A DNA stretch of 33,085 bases from Nitrospirota bacterium (GCA_026387575.1 JAPLLK010000091.1:1-33085), one strand, 5' to 3'; counted from the first letter of the stretch, positions 5,985 through 15,524 are shown. Notes: generated by a model from the sequence alone, not told the origin. A program made the numbers and translations.

Positions 5985-8324
5985 CTAATAAATATCCTCA
6001 GCCATGTATAGCACTTCTGGCAGCAGATATGATATAAGATCCCTGTAAGAAATCATGCCGACAATTTTTCCGTCTTCTATGACAGGCAGATGCCTGATCT
6101 TTTTATCCGACATGAGATGCACGGCAATACTTATGTCAATGGATGGGTCCAACGTAATAGGTTTTGTTGTCATAACGTTACCCATTATTTCATCATTGAC
6201 AGATATTTTTTTAGTGAAGCAGTGCATGATATCCCTTTCAGTGAATATGCCGATTAGTTCACCATTGTTATCAGTCACAAGTATTGACCCGACATTATTA
6301 CCATCCATGATAGTTATAGCATCAGCTATCTTGCAGTCTTTCTTGCAGGTTAATATCTTTGCAGGTTTTGATTTTATTACATCTCTAAGTGTCATCTTTG
6401 CTCTCCTTTCAAGGATTTCAAATTTTTCAGGAGGAATCCTGAATTGTTCTTCAAGCTTTATGACGCTGTGTTTCCTTATCTTAACGGCGCCTACAGGACA
6501 GGCCTGGTAGCAAGCCTTGCATTGTGTGCAGTAGGCGCGGTCAATATGGTATATATCCCTTGTCTCTGTGACGGCATCAAAGGCACAGGCCCGTTTACAG
6601 AGCCCGCATCTGATGCACTCAGCTTGATTGATAACAAAAACCCCTGTACCTTTGCAGACATTTGCCCTGCAATGGTTGTCATATATATGCTCTTCGTATT
6701 CATTCCTGAAATACTTTATTGTGCTAAGCACAGGGTTTGGCGCGCTCTGTCCGAGGCCACAGAGCGAACCCTTCTGGATAAGCTTGCCAATATCTATAAG
6801 TCTCTCGATATCGCCATGCTTGCCGTGGCCTGATGTAATATTTTCAAGTATCTGCAGCATCTGGAATGTGCCTATCCTGCATGGAGGGCATTTGCCGCAG
6901 GATTCTGACTGGGTAAAGGAAAGGAAGTATTTTGCGACATCAACCATACACGTATCTTCATCCATGACAACCATTCCGCCTGAACCCATCATCGAGCCGA
7001 CCTTTGTCAGAGAATCAAAATCAACAGGCAGGTCGAGATGGATTGCAGGAATACATCCTCCTGAAGGGCCTCCTGTCTGAATCGCCTTGAATTTTTTATC
7101 TTCCATTATGCCGCCGCCGATATCATAGATTATCTCTCTGAGTGTCATACCCATGGGCACTTCTACAAGTCCTGTATTCCTGACCTTTCCTGTCAGGGCA
7201 AAGACCTTTGTCCCGGGAGATGTTGCTGTTCCAATGCTTTTGAACCAATCGGCCCCGTTTTCGATTATAGGTGGCACGCATACGTATGTCTCTATGTTAT
7301 TCAGATTGCTCGGATATCCCCATGCGCCTCCGCCCTGCTCTGAAAGCCTTGGAGGCCTTGGCCTTGGAAATCCCCTTTCGCCCTCGACAGAAGCAACAAG
7401 CGCTGTTGATTCACCGCATACGAATGCTCCTGCGCCTTCTCTTATGTCTATGGTAAAGCTGAAGTTTGTCCCAAGTATGTTTTTGCCAAGGAGTCCGAGT
7501 TCCATTGCCTGCTTGATTGCGTGTGTCAGATTTTTAACTGCCAGAGGATATTCATGTCTCACATATATCATCCCGTAATCTGCGCCTATCGCATACGCGC
7601 ATAAGAGCATCCCCTCAAACAGGCTGTGAGGGTCTCCTTCCATGACAGACCTGTCCATAAATGCTCCGGGGTCGCCTTCGTCTCCATTGGCTATCACGAG
7701 TTTTATCTTGCCCTGCGCACTCTTTACGTGTTTCCATTTTTTGCCTGCAGGGAATCCTGCGCCGCCCCTTCCTCTGAGGTTTGCCTTATCAACCGCGCTC
7801 AGCACCTGGTCAGGGGTCATTGAGCCCAAGGCTTTTCCCAAAGCCGAATAACCGCCTACTGCGATATAGTGATATATGTTTCTCGGGTCTATAAGCCCGT
7901 TATTCCTTAGTGCGATTCTCAGCTGCTTCTTGTAGAAAGGCACGTTTGTCATCTCAGGGACGGGCTCGCTTAGGATATCCTGCCTGTAAAGGCTCTGCCT
8001 GAAGGGCATTTCCCCTTGTATGGTGTATGCAAGGATAGACCTTGCATGCTCCGGGTTCACCTTCTGATAGAATATATTATGTGGTTCTACTTTCATTACC
8101 GGCCCCTTTTGGCAAAGGCCCTGGCAGCCGGTCTTAACGATATCAATATTAATTCCGCGTTTGCCTGCCTCTTCTTCCATTGCAGAGAGCACCTTGGGAG
8201 TTCCTGTAGCAGTGCAAGCTGTTCCGCTGCAAATTCTTACTCTGGGAATCTCAGGTCTGAAGGTTTCGACTTTGAGGCGTTCCCCGAGTTTTTTAAGATC
8301 ATCTATAGATTTTAATCTCTCCAT
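5985..8324 (-). CDS. NuoF/HydB-like NADH-binding flavoprotein with C-terminal ferredoxin and CBS-pair domains
   Basis: 779 residues in five blocks. (1) A thioredoxin-like [2Fe-2S] domain with C32 and C37 (CSGTAC) and CQGLC further on. (2) The FMN/NADH-binding domain with GRGGAGFPAGKKW and the CGESTALVASVEG stretch. (3) An SLBB region and the NuoF [4Fe-4S] motif (SCGKCPPCRIG, then SLCGLG). (4) A two-cluster ferredoxin at about 565-620 (CIRCGLCKRAC, CTQCKACYQAC), a feature of HydB-type subunits of multimeric hydrogenases and formate dehydrogenases. (5) Two CBS motifs at 643-779 (GSILVTDNNGELIGIFTERD and RHLPVIEDGKIVGMISYRD). CBS pairs usually bind adenine nucleotides, so allosteric control by energy charge is inferred. 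It starts 2 bp after the NuoE-like stop. Expected role: NADH oxidation or NAD+ reduction in the cytoplasm, exchanging electrons with ferredoxin. Confidence 0.9.
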   Translation of the reverse strand: MERLKSIDDLKKLGERLKVETFRPEIPRVRICSGTACTATGTPKVLSAMEEEAGKRGINIDIVKTGCQGLCQKGPVMKVEPHNIFYQKVNPEHARSILAYTIQGEMPFRQSLYRQDILSEPVPEMTNVPFYKKQLRIALRNNGLIDPRNIYHYIAVGGYSALGKALGSMTPDQVLSAVDKANLRGRGGAGFPAGKKWKHVKSAQGKIKLVIANGDEGDPGAFMDRSVMEGDPHSLFEGMLLCAYAIGADYGMIYVRHEYPLAVKNLTHAIKQAMELGLLGKNILGTNFSFTIDIREGAGAFVCGESTALVASVEGERGFPRPRPPRLSEQGGGAWGYPSNLNNIETYVCVPPIIENGADWFKSIGTATSPGTKVFALTGKVRNTGLVEVPMGMTLREIIYDIGGGIMEDKKFKAIQTGGPSGGCIPAIHLDLPVDFDSLTKVGSMMGSGGMVVMDEDTCMVDVAKYFLSFTQSESCGKCPPCRIGTFQMLQILENITSGHGKHGDIERLIDIGKLIQKGSLCGLGQSAPNPVLSTIKYFRNEYEEHIYDNHCRANVCKGTGVFVINQAECIRCGLCKRACAFDAVTETRDIYHIDRAYCTQCKACYQACPVGAVKIRKHSVIKLEEQFRIPPEKFEILERRAKMTLRDVIKSKPAKILTCKKDCKIADAITIMDGNNVGSILVTDNNGELIGIFTERDIMHCFTKKISVNDEIMGNVMTTKPITLDPSIDISIAVHLMSDKKIRHLPVIEDGKIVGMISYRDLISYLLPEVLYMAEDIY

Positions 8325-8326
8325 GG

Positions 8327-8812
8327 CTATTTCTCTTTTACTTCTTTTATTAGGGCATCAACCCTTTTGGCGGATAGATCTCCTACTACCTCTTCATTGA
8401 CTGTGACAACGGGAGCAAGTCCGCAGCATCCGACGCATCCGACTGTCTCCAGAGTCAGGGCAAGGTCAGGTGTTGTCTCTCCTTCTTTTATGCCGAAGGC
8501 CTCTTCAAATTTTTCGAGCACTTTATGCGAGCCCCTGACATGGCAGGCTGTTCCTGCGCAGACGCAGACAACATTTTTGCCTCGGGGCTTGAAATAGAAA
8601 TGTTTGTAAAATGAAGCTGTGCTGTATACCTCCGATAAAGGGATAGCAAGCTTTCTTGAGAGTGATATCAGTTGTTCTTCTGGAAGGTAATTATGCTCTT
8701 TCTGTATCTGCTGGAGGGCATGTATTAATATGCCCCTTTTTTTCTGTGTATCTGTCAGAATTTCCCTTACATTTCCTATTTTTTCATTAACATCAAACTC
8801 TGCTACTTTCAT
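8327..8812 (-). CDS. nuoE: NuoE/HndA-like [2Fe-2S] subunit
   Basis: A 161-residue thioredoxin-like [2Fe-2S] protein, the normal length for NuoE/HndA/HydC. An N-terminal helical region (the LIHALQQIQKEHNYLPEEQL stretch typical of the family) precedes the cluster domain, with ligands in CAGTAC and VGCVGCCG. It pairs with the NuoF-like flavoprotein, with only 2 bp between them, and passes electrons to or from its FMN. It sits directly downstream of acsA, 64 bp away, so the diaphorase module is co-transcribed with CODH/ACS. Whether it belongs to a bifurcating complex cannot be seen from this subunit alone. Confidence 0.9.
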   Translation of the reverse strand: MKVAEFDVNEKIGNVREILTDTQKKRGILIHALQQIQKEHNYLPEEQLISLSRKLAIPLSEVYSTASFYKHFYFKPRGKNVVCVCAGTACHVRGSHKVLEKFEEAFGIKEGETTPDLALTLETVGCVGCCGLAPVVTVNEEVVGDLSAKRVDALIKEVKEK

Positions 8813-8828
8813 CTAACCTCCGCGCAAC

Positions 8829-8871
8829 AGTTCAGCAACTCAGCAGGGCAGTAGTAAGGGCTGCTCGAACT
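8829..8871 (-). other. Intercistronic inverted repeat between acsA and nuoE-like gene
   Basis: AGTTC (8829-8833) pairs with GAACT (8867-8871), and the inner AGCAG with CTGCT. The stem is interrupted. There is no U tract, so it is not a clear terminator. Confidence 0.3.
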
Positions 8872-8876
8872 ATTTA

Positions 8877-10862
8877 CTAATAAATTCCAATATGCGGTTT
8901 TGCCGCTCTTTCAATCTCACGCCTTGCTGCCATATCCATAAGCACTCTTTCTGCGCCGAATTTTCCTGGCTCATACTTCTTGAGCTTAAGCGCCTCTCTC
9001 GCCTTGTCAATATAATCGAGCGCCATCTCAAGTATCTTTTCAGGATCGGGTTCGAAATGGAGCGCTCCCTTGAACCTCTCGAACCAGACCTCTGTCAGTA
9101 TTCTCGTAACTTCCTTGCTTGCCTCAACAGGTGATTCACCGCCGAATATCACAGGCACGCCTGATGCGGCAAAATAACAGCCAATCGCGATCGCCTTCTC
9201 CGACATCCACTCAGGCGCTATTCCCACAGCAGGCATTCCTCCGATTTCATCTGAGAGTCCGCCTTCTTCTGCCATGGCGCTTGCTATGGTGAGGATTCTG
9301 GAATTATCGACACAGGCTCCAAGGTGGAGTATCGGAGGAATTCCGATTGCCTCGCACACCTCGCGTAAACCTGGACCTGCATTTTCGAGCGCCATCTCAG
9401 GAGTGAGATACCCTGCAGTTCCGCACGCTGCTGCGCCGCAGCCGGTTGAGACAATAAGCACATCATGCTTTATGAGCTCTGTTGCGAGGAACCGGTGAAG
9501 TCCTGTTGAAGGCACTCTTGGATTGTCGCATCCTGCAAGACCCACAACTCCGCGAATTCTTCCTGCAATAATTGCGTCATTTAACGGTCTGAATGACGCC
9601 CTCCATTTTCCGCCCTGCATGTATTCGATGTACTCATGGGAAAATCCTGCGATAACCGGGAATTTCTCTGTAATGTGTTCTCCGTACGCTTTTCGGTTCT
9701 GGAAGTTGTCGATTGCTATCTTTATGATTTCCCTTGCAATTTCCTTTGCCCTGTGCTCATCAAACTCTATATGCATTGCGCCCTGTATCTTTGCCTTTTC
9801 GGAGGTAGTGATTACTTTTGTATGGAATTTTTTCGAAAGATCGGCAATCGCAGGCATAATGCATTGTACATCAACAGTAAGCGCATCTATAAGTCCGGTC
9901 ATGATCCCGAGCTCCTGGTTGGTAAAACCACCGGCAGTCGGTATCCCGTGTCTCATCAGTACCTCATTCGCTGTACAGCACATGCCGGCCAGGTTTATGC
10001 CTTTTGCGCCCTTTGATTTTGCATATGCTGTCATCTCAGGTTCTGATACGACGTCTACAATAGTTTCTGCAAGCAAAGGTTCGTGCCCGTGGACTACGAG
10101 ATTCACCTCATCTTTTTTAAATATGCCAAAGCTCGCCTCGGCCTTCACAGGCTGCGGAGTGCCGAAGAGAATGTCTGTGACATCTGTTGAAATCATTGAG
10201 CCTGCCCATCCGTCAGCAAGCGCTGTCCTCAGCCCCTGTGTCAGGAGATGATCAGGGTCATGGTCAACGCCGATGTGTGTCCTGTGCATTGTCTCACAGA
10301 CTTCTCTGTCAATGCCTCTCGGAATGATTCCCCATTTTCTCCAGCGTTCCTGAGTCTTTTTCGGCGCTCGCTTCAGGTAATTGATTTCTCCGCGTTGCCT
10401 TCCAAAGTCTTCTATCAGCTTTTCAGCCACATCTTTTGCAACAGCATTCACTTCCCTGCCTTCAAACTCAATATTCAGATATCCGGCAACCCGGTAGAGC
10501 TTTCTCACGTCAGTGATCTTAAAGTCTTTTGCTTGCCCGGTTGCGACAGCAAGTAAGGTAAAGGCCATCCCTCTGGCATGGTCGGAGTGCGCAGCCGTTC
10601 CTGCTGCTATCATCCTGAGGAAATTTCTCGCGGCAACAGTAGGAAGGGTTGCTCCGCATACACCCCTTGCCTCTTCTTCAGCATTTTTCCCGACGAGGCG
10701 GCATGGACCCATATGACAGACCTTGCAGCATGCGCCTGAGGCGCCAATAGGGCACGGCTTTATTTTTTCTGCCCTGTCAAAACAGGTCTCAATTCCATGG
10801 GCTTTTCCCCAATCAATTATTTGTTCAGCTTCTTTATTCGCAGATTTCGCGGCCTTATCCAT
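8877..10862 (-). CDS. acsA: Ni-Fe-S carbon monoxide dehydrogenase catalytic subunit
   Basis: 661 residues, close to typical CooS/AcsA length. It interconverts CO2 and CO using ferredoxin electrons and feeds CO to acetyl-CoA synthase. The N-terminus carries the B/D-cluster cysteines (CPIGASGACCKVCHMGPCR). The Ni-Fe C-cluster ligands are visible as His in VVHGHEP, Cys in AGMCCTANE, Cys in DVQCIMPA, Cys in STGCGAAACGTAG and Cys in LHLGACVDNSRI. It lies 69 bp downstream of acsB in the acsEDCBA order, so it is the ACS-associated CODH rather than a stand-alone respiratory CooS. The maturation gene cooC is not in the window. Confidence 0.95.
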   Translation of the reverse strand: MDKAAKSANKEAEQIIDWGKAHGIETCFDRAEKIKPCPIGASGACCKVCHMGPCRLVGKNAEEEARGVCGATLPTVAARNFLRMIAAGTAAHSDHARGMAFTLLAVATGQAKDFKITDVRKLYRVAGYLNIEFEGREVNAVAKDVAEKLIEDFGRQRGEINYLKRAPKKTQERWRKWGIIPRGIDREVCETMHRTHIGVDHDPDHLLTQGLRTALADGWAGSMISTDVTDILFGTPQPVKAEASFGIFKKDEVNLVVHGHEPLLAETIVDVVSEPEMTAYAKSKGAKGINLAGMCCTANEVLMRHGIPTAGGFTNQELGIMTGLIDALTVDVQCIMPAIADLSKKFHTKVITTSEKAKIQGAMHIEFDEHRAKEIAREIIKIAIDNFQNRKAYGEHITEKFPVIAGFSHEYIEYMQGGKWRASFRPLNDAIIAGRIRGVVGLAGCDNPRVPSTGLHRFLATELIKHDVLIVSTGCGAAACGTAGYLTPEMALENAGPGLREVCEAIGIPPILHLGACVDNSRILTIASAMAEEGGLSDEIGGMPAVGIAPEWMSEKAIAIGCYFAASGVPVIFGGESPVEASKEVTRILTEVWFERFKGALHFEPDPEKILEMALDYIDKAREALKLKKYEPGKFGAERVLMDMAARREIERAAKPHIGIY

Positions 10863-10871
10863 TTTACCTCC

Positions 10872-10905
10872 AAAATGAAGTTAAGAGTTTAAAACTTTTC
10901 ATTTT
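10872..10905 (-). other. Intercistronic hairpin between acsB and acsA
   Basis: AAAATGAA (10872-10879) and TTCATTTT (10898-10905) form 8-bp arms with further AGTTT/AAACT pairing inside. It lies just upstream of the acsA ribosome site and could affect mRNA processing or acsA translation. Confidence 0.4.
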
Positions 10906-10931
10906 TAAGTCCTAATTCTTCACCTATTTTA

Positions 10932-13130
10932 TTATAACATTGGGTCCATAGTGAGTGCCGGGTGCCCTGCCTGTGTAAGGAACTCAAGCAGTTTCTCGGA
11001 ATCCTCAGCAACAGTCTCATCAGCTATCTTGTCGAGGAGGTCAGGCACGCCTTCCTCAGCAGCCCTTTTGCTGAACTCATCCTTAAGGCCTTCCTTAAGG
11101 TTCTTGGTCATCCATACTATTCTCTTTATGCCGCCGTCTCCATGAAGGAATTTCTTACTTATAATGAAGTTTCTTCCTATGCCCATAAAGCCGGGGTTCT
11201 GTGTTCCGCCTCCTACGCTTCCTGCTAAAGTAGAAAACTTCATTCCTGCCGGTGTCATTCCTGTATGTCCCCTCTGCACTATCATGATGCCGTTTGCCTC
11301 AGGGATTATTGCGATGATACATTCAAAGCATCCGCATGAAGTCATAGGGTTTTCCATTATGGTATAAAGATTCAGTGTCTCGACTGCCCCGCCGGATGCC
11401 TTCTTGAGATATTCATCTATGCCTGTATATCTGCCGTATCTTGCATCCATGAGCGCGCCCTTCGGAATCGGCTGGTTGCCTCCGGTTGGGTCTATCTCAT
11501 AAGCAGCCTTTCCATCAAGCCAGTTGTATGCGCCGCAAAGACCAAGCCTTTCAGGGCTTATGACACATACATGGCTTGGCGCAAAGGACTGGCAGAGGAG
11601 GCATGAGTAAAAAATATCCACTGCCTCATCAGTAAGCGAACCGAGCCTCTTGTCACGTTCCTTGTATGCCTTTCTCGCTTCTTCCTGTATGGCAAGGACA
11701 TCTTTTTCATCGGTGTATATTGTAACCTGCACCTTATCCACGATTGATTTGAACCTATGATGTGTCATGGTTGCCATAATTACGCCAATGTGTTCTAAGG
11801 TTACGCCTTCTTTTTTTGCATTGCTGCTGATTCTTATCCAGTTAAGGTCACGCTGGCCCATGTGCCAGAGTCCCTGAGCCTCGTTTATGTTATGGTGCAC
11901 CTTTCTTTCAATTATAGACTCAAAGTCCTTCTGCATTTTTCTTCCTGCCGCATCTATCACAATGGCCAATGGCATCTGTCCGCCTTTTTCATACTTCTCT
12001 TTCCAGCCATCTCCCACAACAATTACCTTGTTATCCTCTATCTCATTCAGTTCCTTCATCCTGACCCATTCCAATGAAGGTGTTCTCTGTCCGCCGAATT
12101 CAATGAACATATCCTCTTTTCTTATTCTCTCGCCCTCAAAGGCTGGCCCGTATGCAACAGGTATAGGAGGCTTTTCAATAGTAATCTTTAACCCTCTCTG
12201 TTCAATAGCCCTCTGAACTATCTTTCCATGGTCAAGCTCTTTGTCCACTTCTTCGTATATACATACTCCTGTAGGATGTATAACCGGAATGTCCGTATCT
12301 GCAATTGCAGGGAATCCCATGTTAATTGCTCCCGCGCCTGTAGTCCATATTATGTCATCAAGTTCACCAAGAACCACTGCGAATGCAAAAACCCTGTCCT
12401 TCTGGTATTTGAGATGCTCTTTATAATCGCCGGGTTTTTTGCCTCCAAAAATCAGGGATGCCCTTATGGCCCAGTCAAGAGCATAGAGCGTATGTTCTGT
12501 ATCAGGGCCGAGGGGGACAATTCTTGTGTCCCATCCTAATTCAACACCATTTCTCAAAAGCTGTTTTGTAACGCTGTTGCCGTTTACATTGCCTGAGAGG
12601 AATGTGAGGATATTCTTTTCCTGAAGTTCCCTGACAATGTTTACAGCAATATCATCATTCGGAGCAGCTCCGATAATCGCGGCAAAGCCCGGCATTGTGC
12701 CGTCAACAAGCTGGATACCCAGATTCCTCTGGATAGTGTCGGTGATAAATCCGTTATATACGAAACCTGTCTCGGGGTCTTTAGCAGGCTCCAGACCATT
12801 TATATATTTCAATGCAAGCAGTATCTCTTCTGCAAAGAGAGTTGCCATGCCTGAGTCCAGCGCCTCGCCAAGATAAGGCTTCCATAAATGATCTTCAGGC
12901 TCGTCATGAAGCAGTTCTCTTGCCATGCCCAGCGCAACTTTCATATCGCCCAGTGTTTTAACAGGGAAGGCTGTCATTGCGTAAATCATCGGAAGATAAA
13001 AAGCGGTGTCAGGAAATTCAAAAGTGAAGTCTTTGCCTTTTTCTGCGGTGGTTTTTTCAAGCAGTTCTTCTGCTTGTTTTACCAGGGTATGCGCGCCTCT
13101 TATGGCTGCAGAGGCTATTAACTTGGACAT
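10932..13130 (-). CDS. acsB: Acetyl-CoA synthase (CODH/ACS beta subunit)
   Basis: 732 residues, matching full-length bacterial AcsB, which includes the N-terminal CODH-contact domain absent from archaeal CdhC. It condenses CO, a methyl group from the corrinoid protein and CoA into acetyl-CoA. The A-cluster ligands are all visible: CLLC, then Cys after 8 and after 9 more residues (HVCVISPERLGLC) for the cubane and proximal Ni, and CGC in TSCGCFEC for the distal Ni. The C-terminal glycine-rich region (GSVGGGTQNPGFMGIG) is typical. It starts with ATG preceded by GAGGTAAC and lies 40 bp after acsC. Confidence 0.95.
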   Translation of the reverse strand: MSKLIASAAIRGAHTLVKQAEELLEKTTAEKGKDFTFEFPDTAFYLPMIYAMTAFPVKTLGDMKVALGMARELLHDEPEDHLWKPYLGEALDSGMATLFAEEILLALKYINGLEPAKDPETGFVYNGFITDTIQRNLGIQLVDGTMPGFAAIIGAAPNDDIAVNIVRELQEKNILTFLSGNVNGNSVTKQLLRNGVELGWDTRIVPLGPDTEHTLYALDWAIRASLIFGGKKPGDYKEHLKYQKDRVFAFAVVLGELDDIIWTTGAGAINMGFPAIADTDIPVIHPTGVCIYEEVDKELDHGKIVQRAIEQRGLKITIEKPPIPVAYGPAFEGERIRKEDMFIEFGGQRTPSLEWVRMKELNEIEDNKVIVVGDGWKEKYEKGGQMPLAIVIDAAGRKMQKDFESIIERKVHHNINEAQGLWHMGQRDLNWIRISSNAKKEGVTLEHIGVIMATMTHHRFKSIVDKVQVTIYTDEKDVLAIQEEARKAYKERDKRLGSLTDEAVDIFYSCLLCQSFAPSHVCVISPERLGLCGAYNWLDGKAAYEIDPTGGNQPIPKGALMDARYGRYTGIDEYLKKASGGAVETLNLYTIMENPMTSCGCFECIIAIIPEANGIMIVQRGHTGMTPAGMKFSTLAGSVGGGTQNPGFMGIGRNFIISKKFLHGDGGIKRIVWMTKNLKEGLKDEFSKRAAEEGVPDLLDKIADETVAEDSEKLLEFLTQAGHPALTMDPML

Positions 13131-13170
13131 TGTTACCTCCTCAAAAAGTTAAAGTTAGGTCATTTATTTA

Positions 13171-14514
13171 TTATGCTGTTCTTGCTTTCAAAAATGCTGG
13201 CAGTCCGTTTGCCTCTCTCGGGCCGACTGTCACCTTCCAGCCTTCAAGTTTGTCTTCTATAGAACCGCTTAATATTGCGACATATCCGGGAATTATCAAC
13301 TCCCTGTGTTTTACTTCATTCTCAATGCCGCTCTCTTTTATAAATGCCGCTATCTTTGATGCAGTAAATTTCCCTGCCGCCCATGCGGTCAATACTGATA
13401 ATCCTTCGCAGTCCATGACTGCAAGCCTGCATGGAACTTTGCTGTTTTCTATTTCACCTGAAACAATAAAGTATGTGAGAGAGAAATTTGTTGTAATTGT
13501 AAGCGGTGAATCAGGCGTTGCTTCTCCTATCGTGTATATCTTCTGTTCAACCTGCATAGGCACCTGAGGATCGGTGTATATATTCTGCCTTAAAGTGAAG
13601 AGGGCGAGGTTTTTCCATTTCTCAATGCTGCTAACAACTATGATTGATGCATATTTTGTGATTCCAACAGATGCAATCAAAGCCTCATGGAGGCTGTCGT
13701 CTCTCTGGGCAAAGTTAATCACAGGGTATCCAAATGGCTTGAAGTTCTTCTTAATCGCAGCTCTTCTTATCATGGTATTGTTTTCAAGCATTTCTTTTGC
13801 TTTTTTTGCTCCAGAGTCTATAACCATGTCCTCAACCCCGAGGGATTTTATCTTTTCCGTAAGCGTGGAGAGTTCATCCAAACCGTTTGCAACTACTCCG
13901 AGTGTTGCCTTTTCTGCCTTTGCAATATTTGCCATTGCCTCTGCATTGCCTGAGTTTGCTCCATAGATAATGGGCTTCTTACCGGCAAACGGTTTTACAG
14001 CCGCTTCTGCGGATGCAGGGTCTGTTGTCGAGAGGATTATCGGAATGTTTGGCGCCTTTGATGCAATAAGTTTTGCGGCTGATTCAAACTTTCCTTTATC
14101 GCCGGATGCATTTGTAAGAGCTATTGCGTCAATTCTGAGTTTCTGTCCGACCCTGTCTATTTCAGATGCAAGGACTTCCTCTATCTTCTTTGTTATCTCT
14201 GTCTCGGAAAGAGTGTCTTTGATTTCAACAGCGAGAGCGCATGGGTTTACGAATTTTTTGTCATGCCTGAAGAGGACAGTCTCTTCGCCTATCTTTACCG
14301 CCCTGTCTCCGGAGCCTATGGTGATAGAGCGTATCGGAGGCGCTGAAGCCTCTCCGAGTATCTTTTTTGCCTCTTCGGATACGTCAGGGCACTGCTCCAG
14401 TGATGCCTGTCTCTGTGCAAGCTTCATTGCAAATGCAAGGCATGTGGGATGACCGCATTTTTTGCAGTTTGTCTTTGGCAATAATTTAAATATCTCAACG
14501 CCTGAGAGAGCCAT
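13171..14514 (-). CDS. acsC: Corrinoid iron-sulfur protein large subunit
   Basis: 447 residues, the expected length for AcsC/CdhE. The N-terminal [4Fe-4S] domain (CKKCGHPTCLAFA, then EQCPD) activates the cobalamin cofactor. A TIM-barrel domain and a C-terminal B12-binding domain follow. With AcsD it carries the methyl group from AcsE to the A-cluster of AcsB. It lies 71 bp after acsD; the gap includes an imperfect repeat rich in ACGCATAA-like words. Confidence 0.94.
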   Translation of the reverse strand: MALSGVEIFKLLPKTNCKKCGHPTCLAFAMKLAQRQASLEQCPDVSEEAKKILGEASAPPIRSITIGSGDRAVKIGEETVLFRHDKKFVNPCALAVEIKDTLSETEITKKIEEVLASEIDRVGQKLRIDAIALTNASGDKGKFESAAKLIASKAPNIPIILSTTDPASAEAAVKPFAGKKPIIYGANSGNAEAMANIAKAEKATLGVVANGLDELSTLTEKIKSLGVEDMVIDSGAKKAKEMLENNTMIRRAAIKKNFKPFGYPVINFAQRDDSLHEALIASVGITKYASIIVVSSIEKWKNLALFTLRQNIYTDPQVPMQVEQKIYTIGEATPDSPLTITTNFSLTYFIVSGEIENSKVPCRLAVMDCEGLSVLTAWAAGKFTASKIAAFIKESGIENEVKHRELIIPGYVAILSGSIEDKLEGWKVTVGPREANGLPAFLKARTA

Positions 14515-14585
14515 ATCTAAAACCTCCGTAATACGTTACGCATAACACGCGGCAAAATACTCATCACGCATTAAGCGTACGATAT

Positions 14586-15524
14586 TTATAGTTCTTCTAT
14601 TAATTTCCCCACTGCCTCAACAGCCTTTGGATGCCTCATGATTAAGAGTTCTGCGCCTGCCATGAGAAGCGCAGCAGCGGTTGCTGCCTCCCATGCAATT
14701 CCTCTCTCTTCAGCGTTACCCCATAAGGGCATATCTGATTCAGGCGCCTGCGTCTCTTTGATTTTCCATACATACATGCCTATATCTGCGACCATAGGCG
14801 GCTGCATCGTAAGGTCATTCTGTGTAAGCGCGGCAAGCCGTATCCTCTCCATGACTGAATATGTATATTCAAGGCCATACCCTAAAGCAGAGCACATAGG
14901 GTCTGTTATAAGCCTTTCCTTGTCAAAACCCATCTGGGTTATTAGAATGTTCAACTGTTTTGAGAGGTTTATGTCAAGCTCTGACATCGCAATAAGTTTG
15001 TGGTTATTTGCCATTGCAGCAGCAGCTATTGTTTTATAGTTAGCTTCCTGCGCCTTGCCTAATATGCAGTTCTTGTCTTTTGCAGCCTCAGCAGCAGCTA
15101 CCAGGACAGGAGCGTCTTTTTCTGCATTGTTGCTTCCAAGTATTATCAAAGGGACATTAATGGCAGAAAGCACGTCTCTAACGGTTTTTGCAGCATCTTC
15201 AGGTGAACGATTTTCCCTGTCGGGGTGGGTTCCGATAAGCCTTAAAGCTATAGCCTTTGCCTTCAGCGTATCCTGACAGAACTTTGCCCATGTAACAGGA
15301 TCGCCTGAAAAACTGCTGAAGGGTTTCTGAACATTTTCAGGCCAGTCTGCTGGAGGAACGTCCTGTATTTCATATGCGATTAAGGGTTTGTTTGGGATTG
15401 TCCCTTCAAAAGGCAGAAAAGGAAGCACGTTTTCCCCTCCAAAGCTTGCTGCCTTGTCGCCTGTGCCTATTGTTACATTATAAACTTTGCCTGAATAAGT
15501 CTCTTTTGGAGCAGTAAAAGCCAT
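14586..15524 (-). CDS. acsD: Corrinoid iron-sulfur protein small subunit
   Basis: 312 residues, as expected for AcsD/CdhD. It is a TIM-barrel partner of AcsC that helps hold the base-off corrinoid and docks with the methyltransferase. The N-terminus (TIGTGDKAASFGGENVLPF) and the DPMCSALGYGLEYTYSVMER segment are recognisable family stretches. It lies between acsE and acsC with a GGAGG-type ribosome site just upstream of ATG. Confidence 0.93.
   Translation of the reverse strand: MAFTAPKETYSGKVYNVTIGTGDKAASFGGENVLPFLPFEGTIPNKPLIAYEIQDVPPADWPENVQKPFSSFSGDPVTWAKFCQDTLKAKAIALRLIGTHPDRENRSPEDAAKTVRDVLSAINVPLIILGSNNAEKDAPVLVAAAEAAKDKNCILGKAQEANYKTIAAAAMANNHKLIAMSELDINLSKQLNILITQMGFDKERLITDPMCSALGYGLEYTYSVMERIRLAALTQNDLTMQPPMVADIGMYVWKIKETQAPESDMPLWGNAEERGIAWEAATAAALLMAGAELLIMRHPKAVEAVGKLIEEL

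Noticed and set aside
9523-10251. 242-codon plus-strand open frame inside acsA
   Set aside because: It is antisense to a highly conserved enzyme with all its metal ligands; open antisense frames are common opposite such genes, and no ribosome site or family resemblance is seen.
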